A stretch of DNA of 64,000 bases from Ascidia mentula (taxonomy: Eukaryota; Chordata; Ascidiacea; Phlebobranchia; Ascidiidae): positions 997,001 through 1,061,000 of the forward strand of contig OX387205.1 of NCBI GenBank assembly GCA_947561715.1, written 5' to 3'. The position numbers and the translations under genes are program-made. Positions 12,440-21,839 of this stretch are shown here, piece after piece. Under the pieces are notes generated by a model. The model was given only the letters and a program-made list of their open reading frames with translations. It was not told where the DNA came from and ran no database searches. The stretch's first letter is position 1. Every line of letters begins with the position of its first letter.

Positions 12440-13560
12440 GAGGACCTGGTTCGAATCGCTTACGCTTTTTACCATAACCGGTTAACGGTTGCCACATCTT
12501 ATCATATGCATGACTTTGTGGGCAGATTGCATAGCGAAACAACACCGGTCTTTGTGCCCGAACGCGTCAACAAGGACGTCACTTGTACGCGCAGACAAAC
12601 TCCGCACATTCCGCGTGGGCCGGGTGGCCGAAGTCGCGAGGGGAAACTTCGGGCCTCGTATAATTCTGCCAAACCCGTTTTGTAAACACTCATAACGCCG
12701 ACTTTTGTGCCTCAACACGTCACTCACTTCGCTATGCACACTCCGCGTGTGTCCAACGGTGGCCGAAGTTAAACTTCGGACCTAGCATAATTCTGCCAAA
12801 CTCCTTTTTCTGTGCTCCGTGTTGCAGTTTCTCTTCACTCATAAAACGCGGGTCCGTTTTGAATCAATGGCCAAGCAATGATCGTTCGGGTCGAATGTAT
12901 CGTGAGATTCACTGCAACGCGAGCTTCCGTTTTCACGCTTTCACTTCTCGAACATCTCTGAACAAGCGTTCGTGCCTTTCCAACACCTATGGGCATCACA
13001 GACCTGTCATTGCTCAATTTCTGTGGCCTTGTGCCCCTACTCAAGTCTTTGGCCGTCGGAATAACCCAAACAGCACCCAAACAGGCTGTGCACCACGAAC
13101 CACAAGATTGAACGCTCTATTGTGTGTTGATAATTAAGTCACCACACACTAAGAGCAACAAAGGATCAATCTTTCTGTGTCAAGGTGTTGGGAGCGCTAC
13201 AAGTCTCGTCCGCGACGCTAATTCCATTTATTCGAGCCACCCGAAGCAGTAGCTGGGCATCATGCGAACAGCGAAAAAAATCTGTTCAGAGAGCCGTGCG
13301 CCACCGTTTAACGTTCAACGTTCAATCTGTGCATTTCGACTTGCCCGGGATCCGCGCAAATACCCTGCGGTCTGTTGGAACTCAAATTCCCGCGGAAGCT
13401 TAGTTTGTCACTAAAGGGTACCTGCTGTTCACTACAGTAGGCAGAGATCGACTCTGCGTGCACGTTTTGCCATGAGGCATTTGGGCTGTGAATTGGTTTG
13501 GCGAAATCCACACGACATTGTATTGATTTGGCTATTTTGTTTAAACTCGCTCGTTTCGAA
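12440..13560 (+). repeat. Degenerate repeat region related to the 23-30 kb array
   Basis: Two diverged copies of a roughly 130-bp phrase lie at about 12550-12680 and 12700-12810. Each contains GGTGGCCGAAGT or GGTGGCCGAAGTTAAACTTC and ends in ATAATTCTGCCAAAC. At 13445-13470 the phrase AGATCGACTCTGCGTGCACG closely resembles the recurrent core motif of the tandem array (AGATATCGACTCTGTGTGTA). The short frames across this interval have no supporting features and appear to be by-products of the repeats. Confidence 0.55.
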
Positions 13561-13576
13561 ATCGAATTCCATTACC

Positions 13577-13700
13577 TTGAGGAAGCCTTGTTGAATAACA
13601 GGCGAAACGTCGGTGAATAAAGTTACGTTTTATCTTTGCCAGAAGAACAGATTATTAAGTTACAATATGCCTGGCAGCAACAAAAACATTACTTTTGCCT
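13577..13700 (+). repeat. Dispersed repeat copy, hairpin plus tail
   Basis: Begins TTGAGGAAGCCTTGTTGAAT, pairs with AACAGGC and continues GAAACGTCGGTGAATAAAG. A downstream block, GAAGAACAGATTATTAAG then CAATATGCCTGGCAGCAAC, is shared almost base for base with 21550-21600. The 3-kb element ends in a related tail. It is a dispersed repeat rather than gene sequence. Confidence 0.65.
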
Positions 13701-13946
13701 TATGTTTGTTTACATACATGTGTGTGGCCAACTTAGCCCCGAAATGCCATCTTTGTCGTTAATGCGTCTGAACAACAAAGCCTAATTTCGAGACAGTTCC
13801 GACTCATCCCCTACTACAAGGTCTTCGTGGACAAATAGATTCATCACGATGAAATACGCCAACGTCGCTCGTCAAGCGATACGAAAAAGCATGCTGCCAT
13901 TGTGGATGAAATTTGTATGCGCGGAGGACTGACTTGATGTTGGGTG

Positions 13947-14473
13947 TGTAAGTAACTCTGTCTCAGAGATATTTAACAGTGTCTCGATAGCGTGAGCGCG
14001 GGAGGAGTCTCTTGTATTGCAATAATTTTCTTCTAACTCGTCTTGCAAAGAAATCAGACCTTGGATAATTTTCTGGATAACGATTGTATTGAAATCCGCC
14101 AACTGTTTTATGAAGACAGTAGTACATTACGAACTCTGCAATTTGAACGTTGATTCTACCAGATTCAGAGTGAATTGCAGTTATAAAGTAGAATATTAGC
14201 AGAATCGTAGAATGATATTACAGGTACACGCTAGGCTATTTAAGCTCTCCCTGAGAACTGATTGGTCAATAATGTCGCGTGATATCTTGAATCGCTTGAA
14301 ATAATATAATACAAGAACATAAATACAGAATATGTAATCTGGGGCATCGAGGTTATGTATAAACCGGATATAGGTGATTCACACGTGCGGAAGGTTAATG
14401 GTTCTTCGTGTCTGGTAGACACATTCTGTGGGAACACTAATGGAAGACGATCGCTCGTGTGTTATCTGGGACG
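13947..14473 (-). mobile_element. Older inverted LTR, first part (interrupted)
   Basis: On the minus strand this matches the 3' part of the LTR found at 14474-14982. Shared phrases include CGAGACACTGTTAAATATCT, ATTATTGACCAATCAG and TTCTTGTATTATATTA. It ends GTTACTTACA, equivalent to GTTATTTACA in the young LTR. Its missing 5' part is found at 19258-19410, on the other side of the younger insertion. The divergence is obvious, so this is an older copy of the family. No internal region was seen beyond 13947, so it looks like a solo LTR. Confidence 0.8.
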
Positions 14474-14982
14474 TGTAACATACGTCACAAAGACCAGTGT
14501 TTGTATAATCCCACAATGTGACCCAAATCATTGAGCCATCGAATATTCTCGAGTAAAGTGATTCATTCAACATCCTGTTTACCACATAAAATGTCCTCCT
14601 ATGCTTATGTCACATCACACCTATGTTCTTGTATTATATTACTTCAAGCGCCTCATGATATCACGTGACATTATTGACCAATCAGCTCTCATAATGGAGA
14701 GCGTTAAAGAGCCCAGTTTAGACCGGTAAATTCATTCTATTCTATTTGACTCTACTTGATTCTATCGTATTACTGTTACACTGCTAATATTACTGAGACT
14801 CAACAAGCTATTCGCCGGCTTGGGATTTATTCCCATAGCCTGATAATAAACTGTTTATTTGGAATCAGCGGTTTGCTGGTGAGAACGAGGCAGAAGCAGA
14901 TTTAACAATCGAAGAGACTCAATTCGCGCTCAGGCCATCGAGACACTGTTAAATATCTCTGAGACCCTTAGAGTTATTTACA
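14474..14982 (+). repeat. 5' LTR of a gypsy-like retroelement
   Basis: Starts TGTAACATACGTCACAAAG and ends GAGTTATTTACA, so it has TG...CA termini. From about 14547 on it is essentially identical to the 3' LTR at 18705-19257. An AATAAA at about 14847 may be the polyadenylation signal. The 4 bp before it (GACG) match the 4 bp after the 3' LTR, which is the target-site duplication. The sequence just after it (ATAGTGCCCCGTCTTCGG) is where a primer-binding site should be, but it lacks the usual TGG start and the tRNA was not identified. Confidence 0.9.
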
Positions 14983-14989
14983 ATAGTGC

Positions 14990-15751
14990 CCCGTCTTCGG
15001 CAACTCCCTTGAGATCAGAGAGAAGAAGCAGACGTGTTTCACCAGCCAGTACACCAAGATACCCGGCAAACCGACGACGCAGCCCGTACAACTCCAGGCG
15101 ACCAGCACGCCAAACCAGAAGTCCAGGTGACAATCTGTCTCCAACTTCTCAAATATTTTTTGACCAGGAACTCCAGCTCTATTCCCGGCCGCGCAACCAC
15201 TCAACCTTGGCCCCCCTCTTGGCAAGCGCACTTAGGCGCCGAAGACAATCATCTGGAAGCAAGGAACCTTCTACACCTCCCCCACGCAACATCAGAACCA
15301 AATCACGTTCACCACTTGGACCAGCGGACTCGTTTTCACAACAAGGAAGACGCCCCACTCAACATCTTGGAACCCAACAGCACAGCGAAGGAGATCGGAA
15401 CAACCCCAGCAATTCTGCCCAACGAGAGGTAGAATACCTTCGACAATAACAAAAACGAATAATTCAAAAACTATAATCGCTCGCACACGCATTTAATTAT
15501 TTATTGATAACCGACTTTTTATTGCATGATCATTTTTTTTCAATGTGCATATTGTGTTTTACCCTTTATAAGCCTAAAAGCTCCCATAAGACCTAGGTCG
15601 CTAGGGAAATTTTTATAAACTTACATAGTTTAGCGCCAATTGTTTGTCCGGCATAACGGTTTGTCACTACCAATAGGAAACCATAATAATTACAGACTGC
15701 TAACGCAAAAGCCTGTTGTTTTTGGCAATTACAAATTAATGCAAACGCCTG
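14990..15751 (+). other. Retroelement 5' leader
   Basis: The stretch between the 5' LTR and gag has two overlapping open frames in different frames (15009-15449 and 15034-15432), rich in Arg, Ser, Pro and Gln. Compositional openness in two frames without a domain suggests a leader or a degraded early gag segment rather than a defined protein. Confidence 0.45.
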
Positions 15752-17008
15752 TTGTTTCGGCATTTGCAACCCATCTTCCCCAAGCCAGCATATTGCTCCA
15801 GTCGCCATTTTTTTATCAACCTTTGTGTTGGGTTTGAACCCAACAAACTTGTAACAACCACGTTGAGTAAATTCATAAAGGAAGCCACTTTTTCGCCCGT
15901 AAGTAAGCGCACACGCAGTAAAACAGTAACCCCATTATCCCCAAGCCAAACCGTCGCCATGTCAACAAGCGAAGCAGAAATTCCCATAGTTTCGCCGCGT
16001 AGTTTGTCATCGGAAACAAATCAGTCATTTCCCCCGGCGCACAATCACGATAACACCGCAAATGAAGCGCAACTACAGCCGATGGTAAAACAAAATTTCC
16101 AGCTCGCTAGATTTTGGCCCAATGCCCACAGCCATAAGCAATACTTCCAATATGCTGACAGACAATTTCAGAAAATGGCAATTACCTCCGATTCTGACAA
16201 ATTTGATTTTTTGTTGAAAAGTTTTTCGAAAGAGCAAACGTCCCAGTTCCAGAATTTAATTTCGCAGGCCTCTGTAACTGATACGCCGTATACTACCCTT
16301 AAGAAGGCAATAATTAAGCAAGCTACCGGATTGGGCGCCCAAATTTGGCAGACGGACATTTCAAACCTTATCCAACTCCCCAACGAATTCCCAAGTGTTT
16401 ATTTAAATCGTTTGGCAAACGCCTGTGCTGAAAACCCGCATACTAATCAATTAGCACGAAAATTAGTGTTAAACGAATTTCTGCAACGTATGCCGACAGA
16501 AATTCAAATCTTGATTAAGTCACAAAATCCTGATACTTCGCTAGAAGACATTGGAATTTTAGCAGATCGAATTTCAGATACCAACCCCAATGCGCCAAGC
16601 GACCGCACGCAGCCAAACGAAATGCAACGTTTAACAAGTCAACTACAGGAATTGTTAACTACGTTTCAATCTTCAGCGACAGGACAGGGAACGCAAAAAC
16701 CGCATTATTCAGATCGCCAAAATTATCAATCTTACAACAGGCAAGCACAACCGTTCAGGCGTAACGCATTTCAGCCACGTAATACAGCACCGCAACGCGC
16801 GACCGGAAGCTCTTATCAGCTGTTTCAGCAGCCGCAGCCGCAGCCGCAGCCGCAGCCGCAGCAGTACAGTACGTCACAGCAGCCGCGCAAGCCATTTTCG
16901 GGATATCCCCCAAATAGACAGCGTTATAACTCAGACTTATGTTTTTTATCACGCGCGTTTTGGTCCCCAAATAAATGCACTCCCCCTTGCCAATGGAAAG
17001 GCAATTAA
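15752..17008 (+). CDS. Gag-like capsid/nucleocapsid protein of the LTR element
   Basis: Structural protein that would package the element's RNA. The frame is open for 418 codons. The Met at 15959 (context CGTCGCCATG) is the more likely start, giving 349 residues. The central part (FWPNAHSHKQYFQYADRQF... then DSDKFDFLLKSF) has the pattern of gypsy-type Gag capsid domains. A Pro-Gln run encoded by a CAGCCG repeat (16834-16863) precedes the end. The C-terminus LCFLSRAFWSPNKCTPPCQW resembles the Cys motif at the end of arthropod and tunicate gypsy Gags, but the usual His is not there, so zinc binding may be lost. The frame stops directly where pol should begin. Confidence 0.8.
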   Translation: MFRHLQPIFPKPAYCSSRHFFINLCVGFEPNKLVTTTLSKFIKEATFSPVSKRTRSKTVTPLSPSQTVAMSTSEAEIPIVSPRSLSSETNQSFPPAHNHDNTANEAQLQPMVKQNFQLARFWPNAHSHKQYFQYADRQFQKMAITSDSDKFDFLLKSFSKEQTSQFQNLISQASVTDTPYTTLKKAIIKQATGLGAQIWQTDISNLIQLPNEFPSVYLNRLANACAENPHTNQLARKLVLNEFLQRMPTEIQILIKSQNPDTSLEDIGILADRISDTNPNAPSDRTQPNEMQRLTSQLQELLTTFQSSATGQGTQKPHYSDRQNYQSYNRQAQPFRRNAFQPRNTAPQRATGSSYQLFQQPQPQPQPQPQQYSTSQQPRKPFSGYPPNRQRYNSDLCFLSRAFWSPNKCTPPCQWKGN

Positions 17009-18427
17009 CAAGACATCCCTCCTTGTACATAATTATATTATTAACCATGTTTTGGTGCACTGGCACAACTAACCTTGATTTCAATTTGCGCATTTGTTCG
17101 CCGCAACAAGTTGCGGAATACGAGATATTCCCCCGGAAACCTGCCATCGCCACCTGCTCAATATGACCAAAAAATGCCATGCTAATGGTTTCCGCCTTGA
17201 TAGAAATTTAAAAGAAATTCCAGCCATATCATGTCCCGCTGTAGAAATAATTACTACAAACACTTATTACTTTTTTGGAGCACAAACATCCCACTCCATG
17301 CGATTTTGTCCAGCCCAATTATCAGGCACTAACGCCCGCCTGCAAAGGCCATGCTGACTGCTATTGGTTTTTACCTAAACGATTTAAATGATCAATTACG
17401 ATCAAGTTTCCAACACCTGAATGCTGATGCATCTTACCTAGAATGTCAACTGCAATCTTATCACTCGTTGCTACTTGCAACTAACGCGCGCATTAACCTC
17501 TCTCTTACTTTATCATTACTCACGGGACAACAGAAAGCAGCCATTACTGGAGAAACTATCACAGAGATCGGCTGCACGTACCGAAATGTACGCCTACTAC
17601 GCTCCTTACAATATAATAATGTATTTGCCACACGTCCTTTGTTTACCGAATTAGCCTGGCCAGCTAACTCGAAGCAAACCGTTTGGCAGCTGTACTCTAA
17701 CGGAGAATTACACTCAAAGGTACAGTTTGTAGAGCACTACCAACCTAATAGGATTTTTCTCTTTAAAATACAAGGAAAAACCTACCGGTTTATTAATTAT
17801 GCAATGTCCCATGTTGATACGAATATCAACCAATTAACCCCGCAATTGCTTCCTATAAATAAGTCGATTAAGTAAGATAACTTTATCGAAGCTTCCAACA
17901 TTCTATAGAATGTTCCTATAGGAACCCCTCATTACCCGCTGAGGGATCTAGACTCAATTCTTGCGTCACTGGCACAGACCAAACGGCAGAATGAACGCTT
18001 AGACTCGTATTTTGGAGGCAAAAGGACTTCTCCAAAACGTCGGATGTGGCAAACTTGCGCATCTTCAAGCAGCATCCATTCAGTACTTAAACAAACGTTA
18101 TTAATGACACTCTCCTCTATAACAGACCCATTTTGGAGCAGTATTTTGGCTATTTTAGTCATTTTATCCTTAATTTGGGGTGTCATATTAACAGGCTTTG
18201 CAATTAAGCATGTCTGACTACGCCTATACCCACGTGTAAGACCAACTATTGCTCATTATATAGCACGGGCTCGGACAAACTTAAATCCCTTCAATAGGAA
18301 TGCACCAGGTAACGAACCTGAAGCAGCAGTACAAAACGAGGCTGAAAATAATCCCTTGCATGAATTGTACCCTGATTTACAAAATGTAAATGCCCAGCAA
18401 GAACCAGCCGCACCTCCCACTGCATAG
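16975..18427 (+). pseudogene. Envelope-like gene remnant, interrupted
   Basis: A hydrophobic leader-like segment (about 17020-17065) is followed by frames that shift at least twice, then by a 174-residue open frame (17351-17875). The same frame continues to 18427, broken by TAA at 17873, TAG near 17906 and TGA at 18215. Just before the last break is a strongly hydrophobic segment (about 18135-18205) that fits a membrane anchor, and after it a charged tail-like stretch. The order leader, ectodomain, anchor, tail in front of the polypurine tract is that of an env gene in errantivirus-like elements. It is broken and not expected to be functional. Assignment is by position and architecture, not by recognised family motifs. 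Confidence 0.65.
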
Positions 18428-18704
18428 GCGCATGGCCCTATCCATAAATCTTCTCGCATTGTTATCACCCCCACGACATGCTAATGACCCTTTGTGTATT
18501 CGCATGTCATTGCACATTTGTTGTGACTTTTCCTTGTGCATCATTATAACCGAGATTTCTCTATAACATACCAAATTTGTGTATTATATCATTTTTTTTC
18601 CGTACCCACCATTTGAATTTCACTCGTTCAATCGCATTAACAATTTTTTCAATCGCCCACAGCTGATGTTATATTCATCAACTGCAAATCTGGGGGGAAG
18701 TACT

Positions 18705-19257
18705 TGTAACATACGTCACAAAGACCAGTGTTTGTATTGCGTAATGTTTTGCGTGTGTAACATACGTCACAGAGGCCAGCGCTTGCATAATCCCACAATG
18801 TGACCCAAATCATTGAGCCATCGAATAGTAAAGTGATTCATTCAACATCCTGTTTACCACATAAAATGTCCTCCTATGCTTATGTCACATCACACCTATG
18901 TTCTTGTATTATATTACTTCAAGCGCCTCATGATATCACGTGACATTATTGACCAATCAGCTCTCATAATGGAGAGCGTTAAAGAGCCCAGTTTAGACCG
19001 GTAAATTCATTCTATTCTATTTGACTCTACTTGATTCTATCGTATTACTGTTACACTGCTAATATTACTGAGACTCAACAAGCTATTCGCCGGCTTGGGA
19101 TTTATTCCCATAGCCTGATAATAAACTGTTTATTTGGAATCAGCGGTTTGCTGGTGAGAACGAGGCAGAAGCAGATTTAACAATCGAAGAGACTCAATTC
19201 GCGCTCAGGCCATCGAGACACTGTTAAATATCTCTGAGACCCTTAGAGTTATTTACA
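18705..19257 (+). repeat. 3' LTR of the gypsy-like retroelement
   Basis: Begins TGTAACATACGTCACAAAG and ends GAGTTATTTACA, followed by GACG. It is 44 bp longer than the 5' LTR. The first phrase is repeated in diverged form 51 bp later (TGTAACATACGTCACAGAG at 18756), and about 10 bp near 18824 are missing relative to the 5' copy. The remaining about 430 bp read as identical. Confidence 0.9.
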
Positions 19258-19410
19258 GACGCATTTAAATGGTTATTATGACACAATAATAAAGGTATGG
19301 TGTGACATAAGCACAAGAGAATATTTTATGTGCTAAAAAAGATGTTGAATGAATCACTTTACTTGAAAACAATCGGTGAATAAATCATTTGGGTCACATT
19401 ATAGAGTTAT
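19258..19410 (-). mobile_element. Older inverted LTR, second part
   Basis: On the minus strand this resembles the LTR 5' portion: AATGTGACCCAAAT, GTAAAGTGATTCATTCAACA and GCTTATGTCACACC. It supplies the piece missing from 13947-14473, which shows that the younger element landed inside this older LTR. The outer end near 19410 is approximate. Confidence 0.75.
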
Positions 19411-19801
19411 GTTTTCACTTTCACCGGCAAGAATTCTTTTACCGTTTCGCTTACTGTCAGCACTGGTGTTCCTTCAACATCCCACTCACAAAATTTGTGG
19501 ATATAAAAAAGAGCATGTGTATAAACGATGTCAGCATGGTATATTCACATGAAGTACAATGGGTTGGAGATGTTTTTCAGTACTATTTCTATGACCTGGT
19601 GGTTTTCCCAACTGGTACTTTCGTATGATCCCATGAGCGGTAGTTTGCGTAGAAAATTTATTATTTTGTTTTATGATTTTCATCCTCAAATAAGTAAAAT
19701 TTTGTGCATTGTTATGTTTTACTAGAAACACAATTTCCTAATGTTCTAATACGTAGAAAACATGACGTTAGATAGAGCGATAAACAAATTTTAATTAGAA
19801 A

Positions 19802-21786
19802 ATGATTTGTGTTTGTTTGATTTTGGGAATCTTGTTGAAATCAGCCACCTGTCAAACCAGCAAACCTGTTTCTTGCAGTGAACTTCTTGTTGGACAATAT
19901 TATTGTGATAAACCAGTTATTGATGACTTTACACAAGAAATAAGGTGGAAAAAAGTTTAGTGAAATTCAATTGATGTTAAAACAGTAAAATAAATAAGAT
20001 ACCTTAACATTGAAATAATTTTACAATTAGAACATCATTTAAATAAAGTAATTTGTCCCAATTGTCATCAAAACAAACCAACATGAAAATTAGGCCCAAA
20101 ACGAGAAAAAAATATTTTTTCTTTTATGTTTTGCTACTTTTTATAATGCAAACATTATGATCATTATTTTTGTTGTATTTTCAGCGGATGTACAAAGCAA
20201 GGAACAACCAAAGTATCATGTTACCCTCTTAATGGCATACATTGCAATGGAAAAGTGTTTAATGGAACCATAGTAAGCAATACATTAAAACGTTCATGTG
20301 TGATTCTCACAACTTGTGTTGCCAGGTTGGATTTAAGAAGACCATCCTTTGTAGATACACAAATGGTTATTCATATGGAGTAGCTCTTGGTCTTTCAATA
20401 TTTCTTGGCTGGCTTGGCATGGACAGGTCTGTGGCCAAGTTGTTATTTCCTGTAGATTCTCTTTTACTATTGCTTATTATTTTTATAAATAACATTGAGT
20501 TGTGTCTGTGTGTGATAAATTTAAATCTTGTTTGTAAAGTTTTGACACTTTAACTGCAGAATTATCCTTGCCATGAAGTAACACAAGCATTATAAAGATT
20601 CCCTCAGGTGTAACTATAAATTTAATTTAATTAAACAGAGTTTAAGTAAGAAAATACTTTCTTTTTTAATGTCTGTGCCATTTTACTTATGTGCTACAAT
20701 AAAAGCAAAATATACGAACCTCAATTTATTTTTCAGATTTTATTTGGGCTACCCAGCAATTGGTTTATTAAAACTCTGTACATTTGGACTGTGTGGAATT
20801 GGATGCTTGGTTGACTTTCTGTTGATAGCCTTGCAGGTGGGGAGTCTTGCTTGTATCAGAATCATGAATAAATTGTGGAAAACATGGCTACTAGTAATGT
20901 ACATGTGGATCTAAGCCACAATACGAATTCCTAATTTTTTGGCAGTAACCTATTAACAACCAATACCTTGCATATGCCTCATTTTAATCATGTAAAGATC
21001 TAGTCTATTTCAAGCACTTGTCTTGACAAATATACATTTCTATGAGGACTCAGTATTGCTGTTCTTAGCTTTAAAACTCACAGAAATTAAATAAAACATT
21101 GGCACCCATGCCTGGAGTAATTTTGCATCCCATCCAGTTTTATTTGAAAAAGTATTTAAAAGTAGATAAATTAATTGTGAAACCTGGATGGATATTGGTG
21201 TAAGATGTTGAAGGTTGTTGTTTCCCATCCTTTCAATAACATCACATGATTTCACAAGCAGTGTTAACATTATATTTTGTCGTGGTGGTACGTTTTCTTC
21301 AATGTATATATTCCGAAATCTACCCTTTTTTCCCAACGCCACTTGTGCGTGACACAGGTGGAAACTTCACGTTTGCAAAATTACAATATCAAATAGCCTG
21401 ATTGAAAATAAATGCGTTGACATCAGGCTATTTAATATTGTAATTTTGGTACGTTTTCTTGGTGTTGGTTGTGTGCTGTATCAGTACAGTTACCCTGAGG
21501 AAGCCTTGTTGGATAACAGATGAAACGGTCGGTCAATAAAGTTACGTTTTTATTGAAGAACAGATTATTAAATTGCAATATGCCTGGCAGCAACAGAAAC
21601 ATTATAGAAGGTTTCTCGATCGGACAAACACAATTTCAACACCCGCAGCTTTCTTTACATCATGTTATTTATTTGCAGGTTGTGCTCCCAGCCGATGGAT
21701 CGAACTATGTGATAGATTTTTATGGTCCCAGGCTCATCCAGCTCTTCCTAAACAACGACACATATTATAAAGTTGCTGCTGGATGA
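19802..21786 (+). CDS. TM2D1: TM2 domain-containing protein 1, five coding exons
   Basis: Exons: 19802-19944, 20185-20272, 20326-20426, 20737-20836, 21679-21786, all with GT/AG borders and matching phase, giving 179 residues. Order: signal peptide (MICVCLILGILLKSATC), a Cys-rich extracellular part (SELLVGQYYCDKPVIDD, VSCYPL, IHCNG), then NGYSY and two transmembrane helices, with the family's DRFYLGYPA motif between them. The DRF is created across the exon 3/4 junction. The ending GSNYVIDFYGPRL matches TM2D1 rather than TM2D2 or TM2D3. TM2D proteins are linked to Notch signalling and phagocytosis in animals (family knowledge). A TTTTAATTAG immediately before the ATG could be a trans-splice acceptor. 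Confidence 0.93.
21376..21448. repeat. Near-perfect foldback in TM2D1 intron 4
   Basis: The left arm is CAAAATTACAATATCAAATA then GCCTGAT (27 bp). The right arm 21422-21448 is its reverse complement with a single mismatch. The loop is 19 bp. The arms contain the CAATAT tail phrase also seen in the adjacent dispersed repeat. A DNA foldback element or short MITE is likely. Confidence 0.75.
21495..21610 (+). repeat. Dispersed repeat copy in TM2D1 intron 4
   Basis: CTGAGGAAGCCTTGTTGGAT, then AACAGATGAAACGGTCGGTC and AATAAAGTTACGTTTTTATT. The tail GAAGAACAGATTATTAAATT then CAATATGCCTGGCAGCAAC is nearly identical to 13645-13685. It lies within the intron and is spliced out. Confidence 0.7.
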
Positions 21787-21831
21787 GATGACAGGCTGTT
21801 ACTTCGTTCCACTTGGAAGTTTATTTAAAAC

Positions 21832-21837
21832 AATAAA
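21832..21837 (+). terminator. Polyadenylation signal of TM2D1
   Basis: AATAAA lies 46 bp after the TGA stop, the expected distance for a short 3' untranslated region. Confidence 0.65.
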
Positions 21838-21839
21838 TG

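Larger units (their letters stand above)
14474..19257 (+). mobile_element. Gypsy-like LTR retroelement with gag and env remnant, pol absent
   Basis: A complete insertion with two near-identical LTRs, a GACG target duplication, a polypurine tract (GGGGGGAAG, about 18692-18700) just before the 3' LTR, a gag frame and an env-like region. The gag end and the env start are adjacent at about 17000. No protease, reverse transcriptase, RNase H or integrase sequence is present anywhere between the LTRs, so it must be non-autonomous. It could be mobilised only by a full-length relative. The near identity of the LTRs implies recent insertion. Confidence 0.9.

Noticed and set aside
14730..14765. Resemblance of the LTR phrase ATTCTATTTGACTC to a tunicate spliced-leader start
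   Set aside because: The match is only about ten AT-rich bases and there is no donor site or Sm-like site after it.
16755..17180. Minus-strand frame with a poly-Ala run
   Set aside because: It is the antisense shadow of the CAGCCG repeat in gag.
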